From positions 4,393 to 68,392 of the forward strand of contig NZ_JALRNF010000038.1 of NCBI RefSeq assembly GCF_030272895.1: DNA of 64,000 nucleotides, in the 5' to 3' direction. The notes under the pieces were generated by a model. The model was given only the letters and a program-made list of their open reading frames with translations. It did no database searches and was not told the origin of the DNA. This DNA is from Pseudomonas sp. BGr12 (GTDB taxonomy: Bacteria; Pseudomonadota; Gammaproteobacteria; Pseudomonadales; Pseudomonadaceae). A program made the translations under genes and the position numbers. Of this stretch, positions 26,167 through 34,859 are shown piece after piece (within the stretch, counting starts at the first letter, position 1; the number at the start of each line of letters is the position of its first letter).

Positions 26167-26391
26167 TCAGCGAAAACGCGGCAGCGGGCGGTCGATCCTG
26201 AGCGAGGTCAGGGTCTTCTTGACCAGTGCTTCGTCGGCTTCCACGGCCTTGAGGCTGGCGCGGATCTTGCCGGCGGCTGGCAGGTCACCCTGGCGGTCGA
26301 TCCAGTCGGCAATCTCCTTGCAGGCGCTGGCCAGCGTGGTTTGCCGGTGGTCGATCAGGGTCAGCAGCGTGGTGATTTCTTTGTCGGACAT
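26167..26391 (-). CDS. Small conserved-looking helical protein, unknown
   Basis: A 74-aa soluble protein (MSDKEITTLLTLIDHRQTTL..., ending RIDRPLPRFR), predicted to be almost all helix, without a signal peptide or a recognised motif. The start at 26391 is preceded by GGAG, and a longer frame starts at 26406. It precedes glcDEF by 99 nt on the same strand and may be cotranscribed. A GC hairpin (gcccggcaaaactgccgggc, near 26428-26447) lies just upstream of it. Confidence 0.6.
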   Translation of the reverse strand: MSDKEITTLLTLIDHRQTTLASACKEIADWIDRQGDLPAAGKIRASLKAVEADEALVKKTLTSLRIDRPLPRFR

Positions 26392-26631
26392 GGCAGGTTC
26401 CTCCATTCAGCGCCTTCAGTGTAGCAGTGCCCGGCAAAACTGCCGGGCCGTGGTGCGGTTGTGACAGCCCCGGCCCTGACGTACTATCCTTGGCGCAAGC
26501 GCTACCCCGCATACTTATAACCAATTCCTCAGCGTACACGCTTCCACCCAGGCCTTACGGGCATGGGTGCTTCAGGCTGGGCGCCCGATTGCGCCCGGCG
26601 ACTGCAATCGATCCGGAGCAACACGCTACCC

Positions 26632-27822
26632 ATGAATACCCCCGTGCAAGCGCGAGCCGGCAGCTGGCTCAGTGTGATCGCCCTGGCCCTGGCGGCCTTT
26701 ATCTTCAACACCACCGAGTTCGTGCCGGTGGCGCTGCTCAGTGACATCGGCGCAAGTTTTCAGATGTCCACCGCCCAGGTCGGACTGATGTTGACCATCT
26801 ATGCCTGGGTGGTGGCCCTGGCCTCGCTGCCGATGATGCTGCTGACCCGCAACATCGAGCGACGCCGGTTGCTGATCATCGTCTTCGTGCTGTTCATCCT
26901 CAGCCACTTGCTGTCGGGCGTGGCCCAGAGCTTCGGCATGCTGTTGCTCAGCCGTATCGGCATCGCCCTGGCCCATGCGGTGTTCTGGGCCATTACCGCG
27001 TCGCTGGCAGTGCGGGTGGCGCCACCGGGGCAGCAGGCCAAGGCGTTGGGGTTGCTGGCCACCGGCACTACCCTGGCCATGGTCATGGGCATTCCCCTGG
27101 GCCGGGTGGTGGGGGAGGCACTGGGTTGGCGCACGACCTTCCTGGCGATAGCCGGGGTAGCCCTGGCGACCCTGATCTGCCTGGTCAAGTCGCTGCCGTT
27201 GCTGCCCAGCCAGAACTCCGGCTCGTTGCGTAGCGTACCGGTGCTGTTCAAGCGCCCGGCGCTGGTGGTCGTGTATGTGCTGGTGGCCCTGGTGATCGCC
27301 GCGCAGTTCACCGCCTACAGCTACATCGAGCCTTTTGCCCTGAACGTCGCGCAGGTCGGCGGCGAGCGCACCACCTTGTTGCTGTTGCTGTTCGGTGGCG
27401 CCGGGGTGTTCGGTTCGGTGCTGTTCAGCCGCTACAGCGAGCGCTTCCCCAGTGGTTTCCTGCTGGCGGCCATTGCGATGCTGGCGGCATGTCTGCTGCT
27501 GTTGCTGCCGTTGTCGGGTGATTTCCGCCTGCTGGGTACCCTGAGTGTGTTCTGGGGCATTGCCATCATGTGCTTCAGCCTGGCCCTGCAGTCCAGGGTG
27601 CTGATCCTGGCTTCGGATGCTACCGATGTGGCCATGGCGATGTTTTCCGGGATCTACAACATCGGCATCGGCGCCGGGGCGTTGATCGGCAGCCTGGTGA
27701 GTACCCATGTGGGGCTGGAGGATATCGGCCTGGTCGGCGGGACGCTGGCGCTGGTGGGGCTGCTGTTGTGCGCGGTGACCACCTACCGTGTGGGAGCGGG
27801 CTTGTCCCGCGATGCGGTGTGA
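26632..27822 (+). CDS. MFS exporter, SotB/YdeA sugar-efflux type
   Basis: A 396-aa DHA1-type transporter with 12 hydrophobic segments. Seen: [48 protein letters not shown], motif A-like RNIERRRLL, and the mid region [19 protein letters not shown], all typical of SotB/YdeA. Known for relatives: export of arabinose, IPTG and similar compounds. Oddity: the last 13 residues ([12 protein letters not shown] and the TGA) are encoded by the left arm of a REP element, so the natural stop has been replaced. The start at 26632 is preferred to 26563, which lies in the promoter region. Confidence 0.85.
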   Translation: MNTPVQARAGSWLSVIALALAAFIFNTTEFVPVALLSDIGASFQMSTAQVGLMLTIYAWVVALASLPMMLLTRNIERRRLLIIVFVLFILSHLLSGVAQSFGMLLLSRIGIALAHAVFWAITASLAVRVAPPGQQAKALGLLATGTTLAMVMGIPLGRVVGEALGWRTTFLAIAGVALATLICLVKSLPLLPSQNSGSLRSVPVLFKRPALVVVYVLVALVIAAQFTAYSYIEPFALNVAQVGGERTTLLLLLFGGAGVFGSVLFSRYSERFPSGFLLAAIAMLAACLLLLLPLSGDFRLLGTLSVFWGIAIMCFSLALQSRVLILASDATDVAMAMFSGIYNIGIGAGALIGSLVSTHVGLEDIGLVGGTLALVGLLLCAVTTYRVGAGLSRDAV

Positions 27823-27860
27823 CTGTCAGATTGCAATCGCGGGGCAAGCCCGCTCCCACA
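27790..27860. repeat. REP element overlapping the 3' end of the MFS gene
   Basis: tgtgggagcgggcttgtccc pairs with gcggggcaagcccgctcccaca. The left arm supplies the last codons and stop of the gene ending at 27822. Confidence 0.9.
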
Positions 27861-27879
27861 ATTGCGGGGCAAAGCGTGC

Positions 27880-29400
27880 CTACGGGGTGAGTTCGCGTTC
27901 GTCGAAGTAGTGTTGCAACACCTGCGCCCCGGCATTGCTCCAGGCCAGGGCGATGTAGCTGTCCGGGCGCAGCAGGTACACCGCATCGCGCATCAGCCCG
28001 GACGCCTCGTGGGCGTCGCTCCAGGTGAAGACGTCCACGGGGATGCCGCGCTCGCCGCACCACTTCACCAGGTCGGCACTGACCGCGCCGTAGACCTGTA
28101 CCTGCCAGCACATCCGGTTCAGGCCACTGAAGTTGTCGCGTCCCCCCTCGGCCACCCAGGGCAGGCGATCGCCGCCCTGCACCTGACCCGCAGTGCCGAC
28201 ACTCAAGGGCATATCGCGGTAGTTGAGAGTGATCTGCGAAACGGTGCGAAAGAGAAACTCGCGGGCTGAACGGAATGCCGCCACCCGCGGGATCAGTAGC
28301 GGCGCCAGTCGGGTGCGCAGCAAGGTGGCCAGGCGCCCGTCGGCGGTGATGAAGTTGAACACCTGGTCGGTGGTCGCCACCAGGCGGCGGGCAAAGGCAC
28401 TGCGTTCGATGCCATAGGTGTCCAGCAGGCTGTCGCGGGCCTGGCCGCGCAGCACGCTGGCGAGTTTCCAGGCCAGGTTGATGGCATCGCCGATGCCGGT
28501 GTTCATGCCCTGGCCGCCGGCCGGGCTGTGCACATGGGCAGCATCGCCGAGGAGGAAGGCGCGCTGGCGGCCGAACTGCTCGGCAACCCGGTGATGCACG
28601 CGGTAGGTGGAAAACCAGTTGACCTGCTCCACCTGCACCTTGAGGTGGCTCATGGCGCGCTGGCTGACATCCTCGAAATGCAACTGGTCGGGGTGTTCGG
28701 CACGTTCGTCGCGCACCGTGCCGATCAGCCGTGCCCGGCCACTGCCGGCCAGGGGGAAGACCGCCAGGAAGTCGGCCTCGTCCAGGTCCACGTGCAGTTC
28801 GCCGTTGAGCGCCGGCCCCGAGGCCTGGACATCGGCGACATAGAACACCTGCTGGTAGGTGCCGCCGGGAAAACCGATGTCCAGCGCCTTGCGCACCGTC
28901 GAGCGGGCGCCATCGCAGCCGGCGATGTAAGCGGCATCGCAGCGCTCCTCCAGGCCGCCGGCATGGCGCAACTGGGCACTGATGCCCTGTTCGTCCTGGT
29001 TGAAACCCAGCAGTTCGGTCTGCCGTTCCACCTCGATGCCGAAGGTTTGCAGGCGATCGATCAGCAATTGCTCGTGTTCATCCTGGGGGTAGATGTGCAG
29101 GAAGGGGAAGGGTGTAAGGTCGGCACCGATGGCGCTGAAGGGCAGGCGCGCCGCCGCTTCTCCCTTGACCCAGAGGTTGGCGGCCGGCACCTGGTGGCCG
29201 CGCTCGATGACCGCCGCGGTCAGGTCGAGCTGGCGATACAGCTCCAGGGTCCGGGCCTGCACCGCCAGGGCCCGGGAGGTGGTGCCAGGGCCGGCGGTGC
29301 GGTCGATGATGCGTACCCTGACGCCCAGTTTGCTCAGCCACAAGGCCAGCACCAGCCCGGTGGGGCCGGCGCCAACGATCAGAACCTCACAACCATTCAT
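27880..29400 (-). CDS. FAD-dependent aromatic monooxygenase (PheA/TfdB class)
   Basis: A 506-aa class A flavoprotein. Seen: GxGxxG motif VLIVGAGPTGLVLALWLSKLG at 6-26, DG motif YIAGCDGARSTVRKALDIGFPGG, and the GD motif [34 protein letters not shown] near 285-318, then a thioredoxin-like C-terminal domain of about 120 residues seen in phenol and polyketide hydroxylases. The substrate is unknown; neighbours give no pathway, since the exporter is convergent and the gene behind is a remnant. Could equally be a 3-(3-hydroxyphenyl)propionate-type or antibiotic-modifying hydroxylase. Confidence 0.82.
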   Translation of the reverse strand: MNGCEVLIVGAGPTGLVLALWLSKLGVRVRIIDRTAGPGTTSRALAVQARTLELYRQLDLTAAVIERGHQVPAANLWVKGEAAARLPFSAIGADLTPFPFLHIYPQDEHEQLLIDRLQTFGIEVERQTELLGFNQDEQGISAQLRHAGGLEERCDAAYIAGCDGARSTVRKALDIGFPGGTYQQVFYVADVQASGPALNGELHVDLDEADFLAVFPLAGSGRARLIGTVRDERAEHPDQLHFEDVSQRAMSHLKVQVEQVNWFSTYRVHHRVAEQFGRQRAFLLGDAAHVHSPAGGQGMNTGIGDAINLAWKLASVLRGQARDSLLDTYGIERSAFARRLVATTDQVFNFITADGRLATLLRTRLAPLLIPRVAAFRSAREFLFRTVSQITLNYRDMPLSVGTAGQVQGGDRLPWVAEGGRDNFSGLNRMCWQVQVYGAVSADLVKWCGERGIPVDVFTWSDAHEASGLMRDAVYLLRPDSYIALAWSNAGAQVLQHYFDERELTP

Positions 29401-29412
29401 CGCACGCGCTCC

Positions 29413-29571
29413 TCAGCGCTGGGCGAACGCCAGGTTCAGGCCCAGGCCGGCGAAAGTTGCCGCAAAACTGCGGCGCAACCAGTGCTGTACCTGCGGCGAG
29501 TCGATCACCGCGCGGCGGAACAGGTTGGCCAGCAGGCCGTACAACACAAACTCCACGAAGGTCATGAGCAT
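29413..29571 (-). pseudogene. C-terminal remnant of a LysE/RhtB-family exporter
   Basis: About 52 codons ending in the usual RhtB-type tail: MTFVEFVLYGLLANLFRRAVIDSP, then VQHWLRRSFAATFAGLGLNLAFAQR. A full transporter is about 205 aa with six helices; only the last two segments remain, and upstream in-frame sequence (29572-29646) shows no transporter features. It sits 12 nt upstream of the flavin monooxygenase, so the two may once have been an operon. Confidence 0.6.
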
Positions 29572-30123
29572 GGGTTCGGCATCCTGCTCGCTGATCAGAA
29601 TAGCGTACTGCCGGAGGGCTGATCGGGCTCTGGTGATTGTCAGCATCCAGGAAACTAATGTGAGTTAATAAGTTTAAGTGCCAGGGCTTTGTATTGGCTC
29701 TGTTTGTTGTTATGGGTACTAAGAGGGGTGGGCGAATTGTATATGTAACGATAATCGTTTGGCGGAAAATTCAAGTAAATGAACGGTCCTTGCGTAACGG
29801 GGGAGGTGTTCTAGGATCCAATTATGGCGTGTTAAATTGGCACGATCCGCCTCCCCCTGGTGGCAGGCGAATGTAAATTCGGTATTACAGCGTGATGGAC
29901 AGGGTTGTTAAGTTATAAGTATTTGTCCCGGCTGAAGGTTGTCTGTTTTTTGTTTCTTTGGTAGTAACCTTGTCGTGGCCTTTGGTTCGTCCGAGGTTCC
30001 AGTGTGGCCAGATGGTAGTTAAGCGTTCATCCGCTGAGGTGTCAAAGTGCTAGTGGGTTGAATTCCAGAGGTGCCTGAAGCCGTATGGGTACTTGTTGCC
30101 GGAGCAGGTCGGGAGACCAGGTC
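29572..30123. other. AT-rich intergenic region
   Basis: About 550 bp clearly poorer in GC than the flanks, with no frame I accept as a gene (a 60-codon frame at 29694 has no ribosome site or family resemblance). It contains the promoter region of the ECF sigma gene and the decayed 5' side of the transporter remnant. Confidence 0.6.
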
Positions 30124-30729
30124 ATGGACAATGAGCAGGAATTGATCGAGCGGCTACGCGAGGGTGATGCCCAGGCATTGGAAAGTTTGATAAAAGTTCA
30201 TCACGCCTTTCTTATCACTATTGCAATTCCCCTGGTGGGGCCGGATGCTGCAAATGATGTTGCCCAGGAAACCTGGTTAAAAGCTGTCGCCGGTGTTGGA
30301 ACATTCGAAGGGCGTTCAAAGTTTCGCACATGGTTGGCGAGAATTGCCATCAATGAAGCCCTCTCGATAAGACGCAAGCAAGGACGGGAGATGTCGTTGG
30401 AAGGCTGGGATATCGATCACCACTCACCGATTCTTTCCAGCTTCGACCACGAGGGCGCCTGGGCCGCGCCGCCCAAGCAGTGGCACCATGAAAGCCCGGA
30501 GGAGCTACTGGCCGAGGTTGAACTTCAAGCCTGTATACGTAAGCACCTCTATGAACTGCCCAGTGCCCAGCGAAGTGTGGTCATCATGCGTGAACTTGCC
30601 GGGCTTGAATACAAGGAAATCGCAGATGCCCTGGGGTTGACCGAGGGATATGTTCGTGTGTTGCTGCACCGCGCACGGCAACGTATGCAATTGATGCTCA
30701 GTCATTTTCAAGAGGACGGGAAATGCTGA
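30124..30729 (+). CDS. ECF-type RNA polymerase sigma factor
   Basis: A 201-aa sigma-70 family protein. Seen: region 2 (about 18-85; LIKVHHAFLITIAIPLVG, AANDVAQETWLKAVAGVGTFEGRSKFRTWLARIAINEA) and region 4 (about 140-190; LPSAQRSVVIMRELAGLEYKEIADALGLTEGYVRVLLHRARQRM). The ATG at 30124 has GGAG upstream; the longer frame from 30085 is less likely. Its 3' end overlaps a zinc-finger anti-sigma gene. Likely targets are the exported proteins that follow, which is inference. Confidence 0.88.
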   Translation: MDNEQELIERLREGDAQALESLIKVHHAFLITIAIPLVGPDAANDVAQETWLKAVAGVGTFEGRSKFRTWLARIAINEALSIRRKQGREMSLEGWDIDHHSPILSSFDHEGAWAAPPKQWHHESPEELLAEVELQACIRKHLYELPSAQRSVVIMRELAGLEYKEIADALGLTEGYVRVLLHRARQRMQLMLSHFQEDGKC

Positions 30730-30956
30730 ATTGTCGCGATATTTCAGAGTTGGCTTCCGAATTCATTGACGGAACATTGAGCCTGGGCGACAGGAACTGG
30801 GTGTTTATTCATCTGCGACAATGTATGCATTGCAGTCGCTACATCGATCAACTGGAACTGACATCCCGTGTTCTGCAGGCGCTGCTGGTCCAGGACCGCG
30901 GGGTGGATAGCCAGGCGATTGTGCAGAGGATCCTAGGGCACGTCCCTGTGCGATAG
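30723..30956 (+). CDS. Zinc-finger (zf-HC2) anti-sigma factor, soluble
   Basis: A 77-aa protein overlapping the sigma gene by 7 nt. Seen: HLRQCMHCSRYIDQL gives the HxxxCxxC zinc/redox motif of the anti-sigma zinc-finger family. There is no membrane helix, so it would sense from the cytoplasm, as in RsrA-type redox sensors. Residues 55-77 contain no recognised domain. Confidence 0.8.
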   Translation: MLNCRDISELASEFIDGTLSLGDRNWVFIHLRQCMHCSRYIDQLELTSRVLQALLVQDRGVDSQAIVQRILGHVPVR

Positions 30957-30989
30957 GGGATTTTCATGCGCTCGGGTCCGTGCCAGGGG

Positions 30990-31352
30990 TCAATGGGCGC
31001 TGCGGTATTCTTCTCTGTCTCTGGTGATCGGATCGGTCAGCCGAGGGGCTGATTTCTCGGTAGGTGGAAGCGCTTCCTGCATCGAGTCGACGCCGGAGGC
31101 AGTGGGCTGTTCCTTGATCATTTGTACATAGCGTTCGCCGGATTCCTGGTTGAGTTGACTCCTTGCCATGGCATTTTGCTGATGATAATCGAGGACGCGG
31201 TTACTGCCGTCCTCGGCCAGTAACATTTGAGCCGATTGAGTATGTAGTCGCAGACTGCTCGCGTCTTCAGTCTGGGTCGCCGCAGTGGCAGCCGTGGCCA
31301 TCATTGCTGCCGCAGCTGCAACCACGACTGACATTTTTATTGTCAGTTTCAT
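30990..31352 (-). CDS. Exported protein of unknown function
   Basis: A 120-aa protein with a clear signal peptide (MKLTIKMSVVVAAAAAMMATAATAAT) and a polar, Gln- and Glu-rich mature part lacking Cys. A GAGG ribosome site precedes the ATG at 31352. It points toward the anti-sigma gene and is divergent from the LapG-like gene. I do not recognise a family; it could be a small target of the ECF factor. Confidence 0.6.
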   Translation of the reverse strand: MKLTIKMSVVVAAAAAMMATAATAATQTEDASSLRLHTQSAQMLLAEDGSNRVLDYHQQNAMARSQLNQESGERYVQMIKEQPTASGVDSMQEALPPTEKSAPRLTDPITRDREEYRSAH

Positions 31353-31557
31353 GGTGGTTTCCTCAGGAGGTGCGGGACTTGAGGTGTGCCTTTAATAGAC
31401 GCAGAGCAGTTCGGTTTTGTTACAGCTCATCGGACTGATGGGGTACCTCGAAAATGTCCGACGGACGCACCTTGATTGTTGGTATGCCATGCCTTAAGGT
31501 GCGACCCGTCTTAGGCGTCTCCCTGTAGGAACCATTTATTATTAAGTGAGGTACTGC

Positions 31558-32304
31558 TTGATAAAACTGAATATCCTTAATTCCAAAAAGTTTGGGCGAC
31601 AATTGAAACAACTTTCCGTTCTATTGCTCGGTTGGGGGATGTTGTGGGGGAGCGCCATCGCCAAGCCACTTTCAGTCGATGAAATGCAGCCAAGTCCGGA
31701 AGGCGTCCAGCGTGTCAGCGACTGGCGTGCCTTGATCAGCGATTCGGCCGAGCTTTCCGATCGTGAAAAGCTTCAACGGGTGAACGAGTTTTTCAACCGT
31801 ACGATTCGCTACGGCGAAGATATCGATGTATGGCAGCAGGCCGACTACTGGGCATCACCCCTGGAAACCCTGGAAAAGGGCCGGGGCGATTGCGAGGACT
31901 TTGCCCTGGCGAAGTACTTCACCTTGCGCTTGTTGGGTGTTCCTGAGCGGACCCTGCGTGTTGTTTATGCAACCCAGACGTCGACACAGCAGGCACATAT
32001 GGTACTCGGCTACTGGCAGAATGCAGACGCCGATCCATTGCTGCTGGACAACCTCGGCAATGACATTAGATCAACCGCGCAACGCAATGATTTGAATGTA
32101 AAGTTTGCTTTTGATGAGACCGGTTTATATGCCTTCGATCACGCTCAGTTCAAACCTGTCGGTAATGTCGGGCAATTGCCTGACTGGCTGCCGCTGGTGA
32201 AAAGAGCAAAGCGTGAAGAGTCGGATCTGATGAATCGCGATGAGGGCGGTGCCTCGTCAGGACTTATGCTTTCAGCTGCAAGGTCTGAGTACAAAAGGTA
32301 CTAA
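31558..32304 (+). CDS. LapG-like periplasmic cysteine protease (BTLCP family)
   Basis: A 248-aa bacterial transglutaminase-like cysteine peptidase. Seen: a signal region (LLLGWGMLWGSAIAKP), NRTIRYGEDIDVWQQADYWASPLETLEKGRGDCEDFALAKYF with the catalytic Cys near residue 118, the His in QQAHMVLGYW, and the Asp in PLLLDNLGND. The acidic patch that binds calcium in LapG (DCED) is present. Known: LapG cuts the adhesin LapA when c-di-GMP-free LapD releases it. No lapD or adhesin gene is here, so it is an orphan paralogue. A TTG start at 31558 with GAGG 6 nt upstream is preferred; a GTG at 31546 has no site. The C-terminal 35 residues extend past the usual domain. Confidence 0.82.
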   Translation: MIKLNILNSKKFGRQLKQLSVLLLGWGMLWGSAIAKPLSVDEMQPSPEGVQRVSDWRALISDSAELSDREKLQRVNEFFNRTIRYGEDIDVWQQADYWASPLETLEKGRGDCEDFALAKYFTLRLLGVPERTLRVVYATQTSTQQAHMVLGYWQNADADPLLLDNLGNDIRSTAQRNDLNVKFAFDETGLYAFDHAQFKPVGNVGQLPDWLPLVKRAKREESDLMNRDEGGASSGLMLSAARSEYKRY

Positions 32305-32340
32305 GACATATTGATGTTAGGTGGGGCTGCTGTGCAGCCC

Positions 32341-32398
32341 ATCGCAGGCTTCGCCAGCTCCCACAAAGGCACTGTGGGAGCTGGCGAAGCCTGCGATC
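32341..32398. repeat. REP-like hairpin (unexpanded relative of the 7.6-kb array)
   Basis: atcgcaggcttcgccagctc ... gagctggcgaagcctgcgat forms a 25-bp near-perfect stem around AAAGGCACT. The arms match those bracketing the 19-bp tandem array. Confidence 0.9.
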
Positions 32399-32405
32399 CG
32401 GGCAC

Positions 32406-33314
32406 TCAGCCCGGAAACAGATACGGGCTGACCCCGCTACGCCCATACCCCTCGCGTTCCACCTCGGCATCCAGCGCCAGGCTGGCCAGGTCATCGGCCA
32501 GCACGTCCTGGTCAGGGTCCCGTTCCGGGTAGAACACCTTCAGGTAGCTGTGACACCCATTGCAGCTCTCAGCCTTGATCGCCGCGTCCTGCCGGTCCAG
32601 CGACCAATAGTCCAGGGCGCCGGTGGCTTCGCAGTTGCTGCACTTGAGCCGGACCATATGCCAGCGGCACTCACACAGACCGCACTGCAGGTAGCGCAGG
32701 CCCGCCTGGGCGCCGGTCATGACCACGCTGGCCAGCGGCGCGCTGGTGCACACCGGGCAGTGCTGGCGCTGCTCGCCAAGATGAGCCCTGGCGCTGGCCG
32801 GCAAGGCACTGGCCAGTTGGGTGAAATACAGCGACAAGGCCGCCCAGAGGAACAGCGCCTGGCCACTGTCGACCTGCTCATGCTCACCTGCCAGCAAGGC
32901 ACTGGCCAGCACTTCCAGTTCTGTCGATGTGTAGCGGCGCAAGGTGTCCAGGGTCGTGCGCACCGTCGCATTGGCCTCGGGGTAGAGCCGCTCGATCAGC
33001 GCCTGCAGCAGCTGCTGCCAGTAAGGGTCACGCGGGTAGTCGCTGCTCGCCAGCGGTGCTTGCCCGCTGCCAAGGCGCTCACTCAAGCCGGCCACCTGTG
33101 CCGCGGGTACTGGCATTTGTTCCAGCAGCTGTTGCTGCGCCTGGGCGATACGTGCACAAAAGTCCAGGTAGTCGCCCATGGCGTGCCCCTGGGCCAGTTG
33201 CATCAAGCGCGCGGCACGCTTGGCGTAGCGCTCCTTGAGCGCGGGCAGCAGCACCGGCACGATCTCGTTGACTCCACCGGTGGGCGTCTGTACCGGGGTC
33301 ATCTGGATACTCAT
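32406..33314 (-). CDS. fdhE: Formate dehydrogenase accessory protein FdhE
   Basis: A 302-aa cytoplasmic protein needed for assembly of respiratory formate dehydrogenase. Seen: paired CxxC rubredoxin-like sites HCPVCTSAPLASVV, LQCGLCECRWH, LKCSNCEATG and SCNGCHSYLK. It starts in a 4-nt overlap with fdoI, so it is the fourth gene of the operon. In several pseudomonads selA and selB follow this gene; here the operon ends instead. Confidence 0.93.
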   Translation of the reverse strand: MSIQMTPVQTPTGGVNEIVPVLLPALKERYAKRAARLMQLAQGHAMGDYLDFCARIAQAQQQLLEQMPVPAAQVAGLSERLGSGQAPLASSDYPRDPYWQQLLQALIERLYPEANATVRTTLDTLRRYTSTELEVLASALLAGEHEQVDSGQALFLWAALSLYFTQLASALPASARAHLGEQRQHCPVCTSAPLASVVMTGAQAGLRYLQCGLCECRWHMVRLKCSNCEATGALDYWSLDRQDAAIKAESCNGCHSYLKVFYPERDPDQDVLADDLASLALDAEVEREGYGRSGVSPYLFPG

Positions 33315-33955
33315 GGCTGGCTCCCGGGCTTGTCCTGCTTGCTGATCTGCCGGTACCAGCGATCATGGTGGGTCTTGGCCCAGGCACGGCTGACGTAGCC
33401 GGTGAGCATGCCGCGAATCGAGCCTTTGACCCAGAACGCCAGGTAGGCATGGCCGATGATCAGCAGGATCAGGGCAATGCCGGCGACGGCGTGCAGCAGC
33501 AGGCCGATGCGGATCGTGGGGATGGAGAACAGCGGGGCGAACCAGGGCCGCCAGATCACTACGCCGCTGATCAGCAACAGCGTGATCAGGCCCATGATGC
33601 CCCAGAACAGTACCTTCTGCCCGGCGTTGTACTTGCCGATGTCGAGCGCCGGGTCATGCTTGCCGGCCAGCACTTGCTTGACGTTCTTGAACCACTTCAC
33701 GTCCTCGCGCTCTGGCAGGTTGTAGCGCACGAAGCGCACGAACAGAAACATCAGCAGCACGAACACCACGACGCCGATGAAGGGGTGAAGGATGCGCGCC
33801 AGCTGCGGGGTGCCGAACACTGCGTTGAGGCCATTGAACGACGGAAAGAACCACGACAGCCCCGACAGGGCCACGGCGAAGAAGCAGATCACCATGAACC
33901 AGTGGCAGGCGCGGTCGATGAAGCGGGTGCGCAGGATCAGTTTGTCGGTGTTCAT
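33311..33955 (-). CDS. fdoI: Formate dehydrogenase cytochrome b556 subunit FdoI
   Basis: A 214-aa membrane gamma subunit, four helices. Seen: [57 protein letters not shown] and [49 protein letters not shown], with the His residues that bind two b hemes. It passes electrons from FdoH to quinone. ATGA-type overlaps link it to fdoH and fdhE. Confidence 0.95.
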   Translation of the reverse strand: MNTDKLILRTRFIDRACHWFMVICFFAVALSGLSWFFPSFNGLNAVFGTPQLARILHPFIGVVVFVLLMFLFVRFVRYNLPEREDVKWFKNVKQVLAGKHDPALDIGKYNAGQKVLFWGIMGLITLLLISGVVIWRPWFAPLFSIPTIRIGLLLHAVAGIALILLIIGHAYLAFWVKGSIRGMLTGYVSRAWAKTHHDRWYRQISKQDKPGSQP

Positions 33956-34848
33956 GCGTGGGTCTCCTCGTCGCGTTTCTCGTCCTGTTCGTCGACTTCG
34001 TTGGGGCCCACGCCGATGTAGTGGAACAGCGTGCCGGCCAGGGTGGCGAAGAAGGCCGCCGCGGCCACCGGCTTGAGCCAGCCTTTCCAGCCATGGATGG
34101 CGCTGCTGATGCGTGGGTCGGTGGGCAGCTTGTGGTACAGCTGCGGTTTGTCGGCATGCTGCAGTACATAGACCACGTGGGTGCCGCCCACGCCTTGCGG
34201 GTCGTAGATACCGGCACCGGCAAAGCCCCGGCCCTGCAGTTCGCTGACCCGCTCACTGGCCTGGTGCAGCATGTCTTGCTTGCTGCCGAAGTTGATCGCG
34301 CCGGTGGGGCAGGTCTTGACGCAGGCCGGTTCCTGGCCCACCGATACGCGGTCCACGCACAGAGTGCATTTGTAGGCCTTGTTGTCCTTCTGGCTGATGC
34401 GCGGCACATCGAACGGGCAGCCGGCGATGCAGTAGCCGCAGCCGATGCAGTGCTCGGACTGGAAGTCGACGATGCCGTTGGCGTACTGGATGATCGCCCC
34501 CGGTTGCGGGCAGGCTTTCAGGCAGCCGGGGTCGGCGCAGTGCATGCAGCCGTCCTTGCGGATCAGCCATTCGAGCTTGCCGCTTTCGTCCTCGACTTCA
34601 TCGAAGCGCATCAGCGTCCAGGTGTCGGCCGAGAGGTCGGCCGGGTTGTCGTAGACGCCGACGTTGTGGCCGACCTCGTCACGCAGGTCGTTCCACTCGT
34701 TGCACGCCACCTGGCAGGCCTTGCAGCCGATGCAGATGCTGACGTCGATCAGCTTGGCCACTTCGGCCTGATGATCGCGCGCCTGGGGCGTCGGGGTCAG
34801 CACGCTGGTGGCCGAGCGGCGGACGATGTCTTGGGATTGCATGGACAT
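33952..34848 (-). CDS. fdoH: Formate dehydrogenase iron-sulfur subunit FdoH
   Basis: A 298-aa beta subunit. Seen: four Fe-S sites, [42 protein letters not shown] and [21 protein letters not shown], and a single C-terminal membrane helix ([26 protein letters not shown]). It relays electrons from FdoG to FdoI. It follows fdoG by 11 nt. Confidence 0.95.
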   Translation of the reverse strand: MSMQSQDIVRRSATSVLTPTPQARDHQAEVAKLIDVSICIGCKACQVACNEWNDLRDEVGHNVGVYDNPADLSADTWTLMRFDEVEDESGKLEWLIRKDGCMHCADPGCLKACPQPGAIIQYANGIVDFQSEHCIGCGYCIAGCPFDVPRISQKDNKAYKCTLCVDRVSVGQEPACVKTCPTGAINFGSKQDMLHQASERVSELQGRGFAGAGIYDPQGVGGTHVVYVLQHADKPQLYHKLPTDPRISSAIHGWKGWLKPVAAAAFFATLAGTLFHYIGVGPNEVDEQDEKRDEETHA

Positions 34849-34859
34849 GGTTTCGCCCC

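Noticed and set aside
29694..29876. 60-codon plus-strand frame
   Set aside because: No ribosome site, low-complexity end, in a decayed AT-rich region.
30085..30123. Extended start of the ECF sigma gene
   Set aside because: The additional 13 codons (GTCCRSRSGDQV) are not part of a sigma domain, and the ATG at 30124 has a proper GGAG site.
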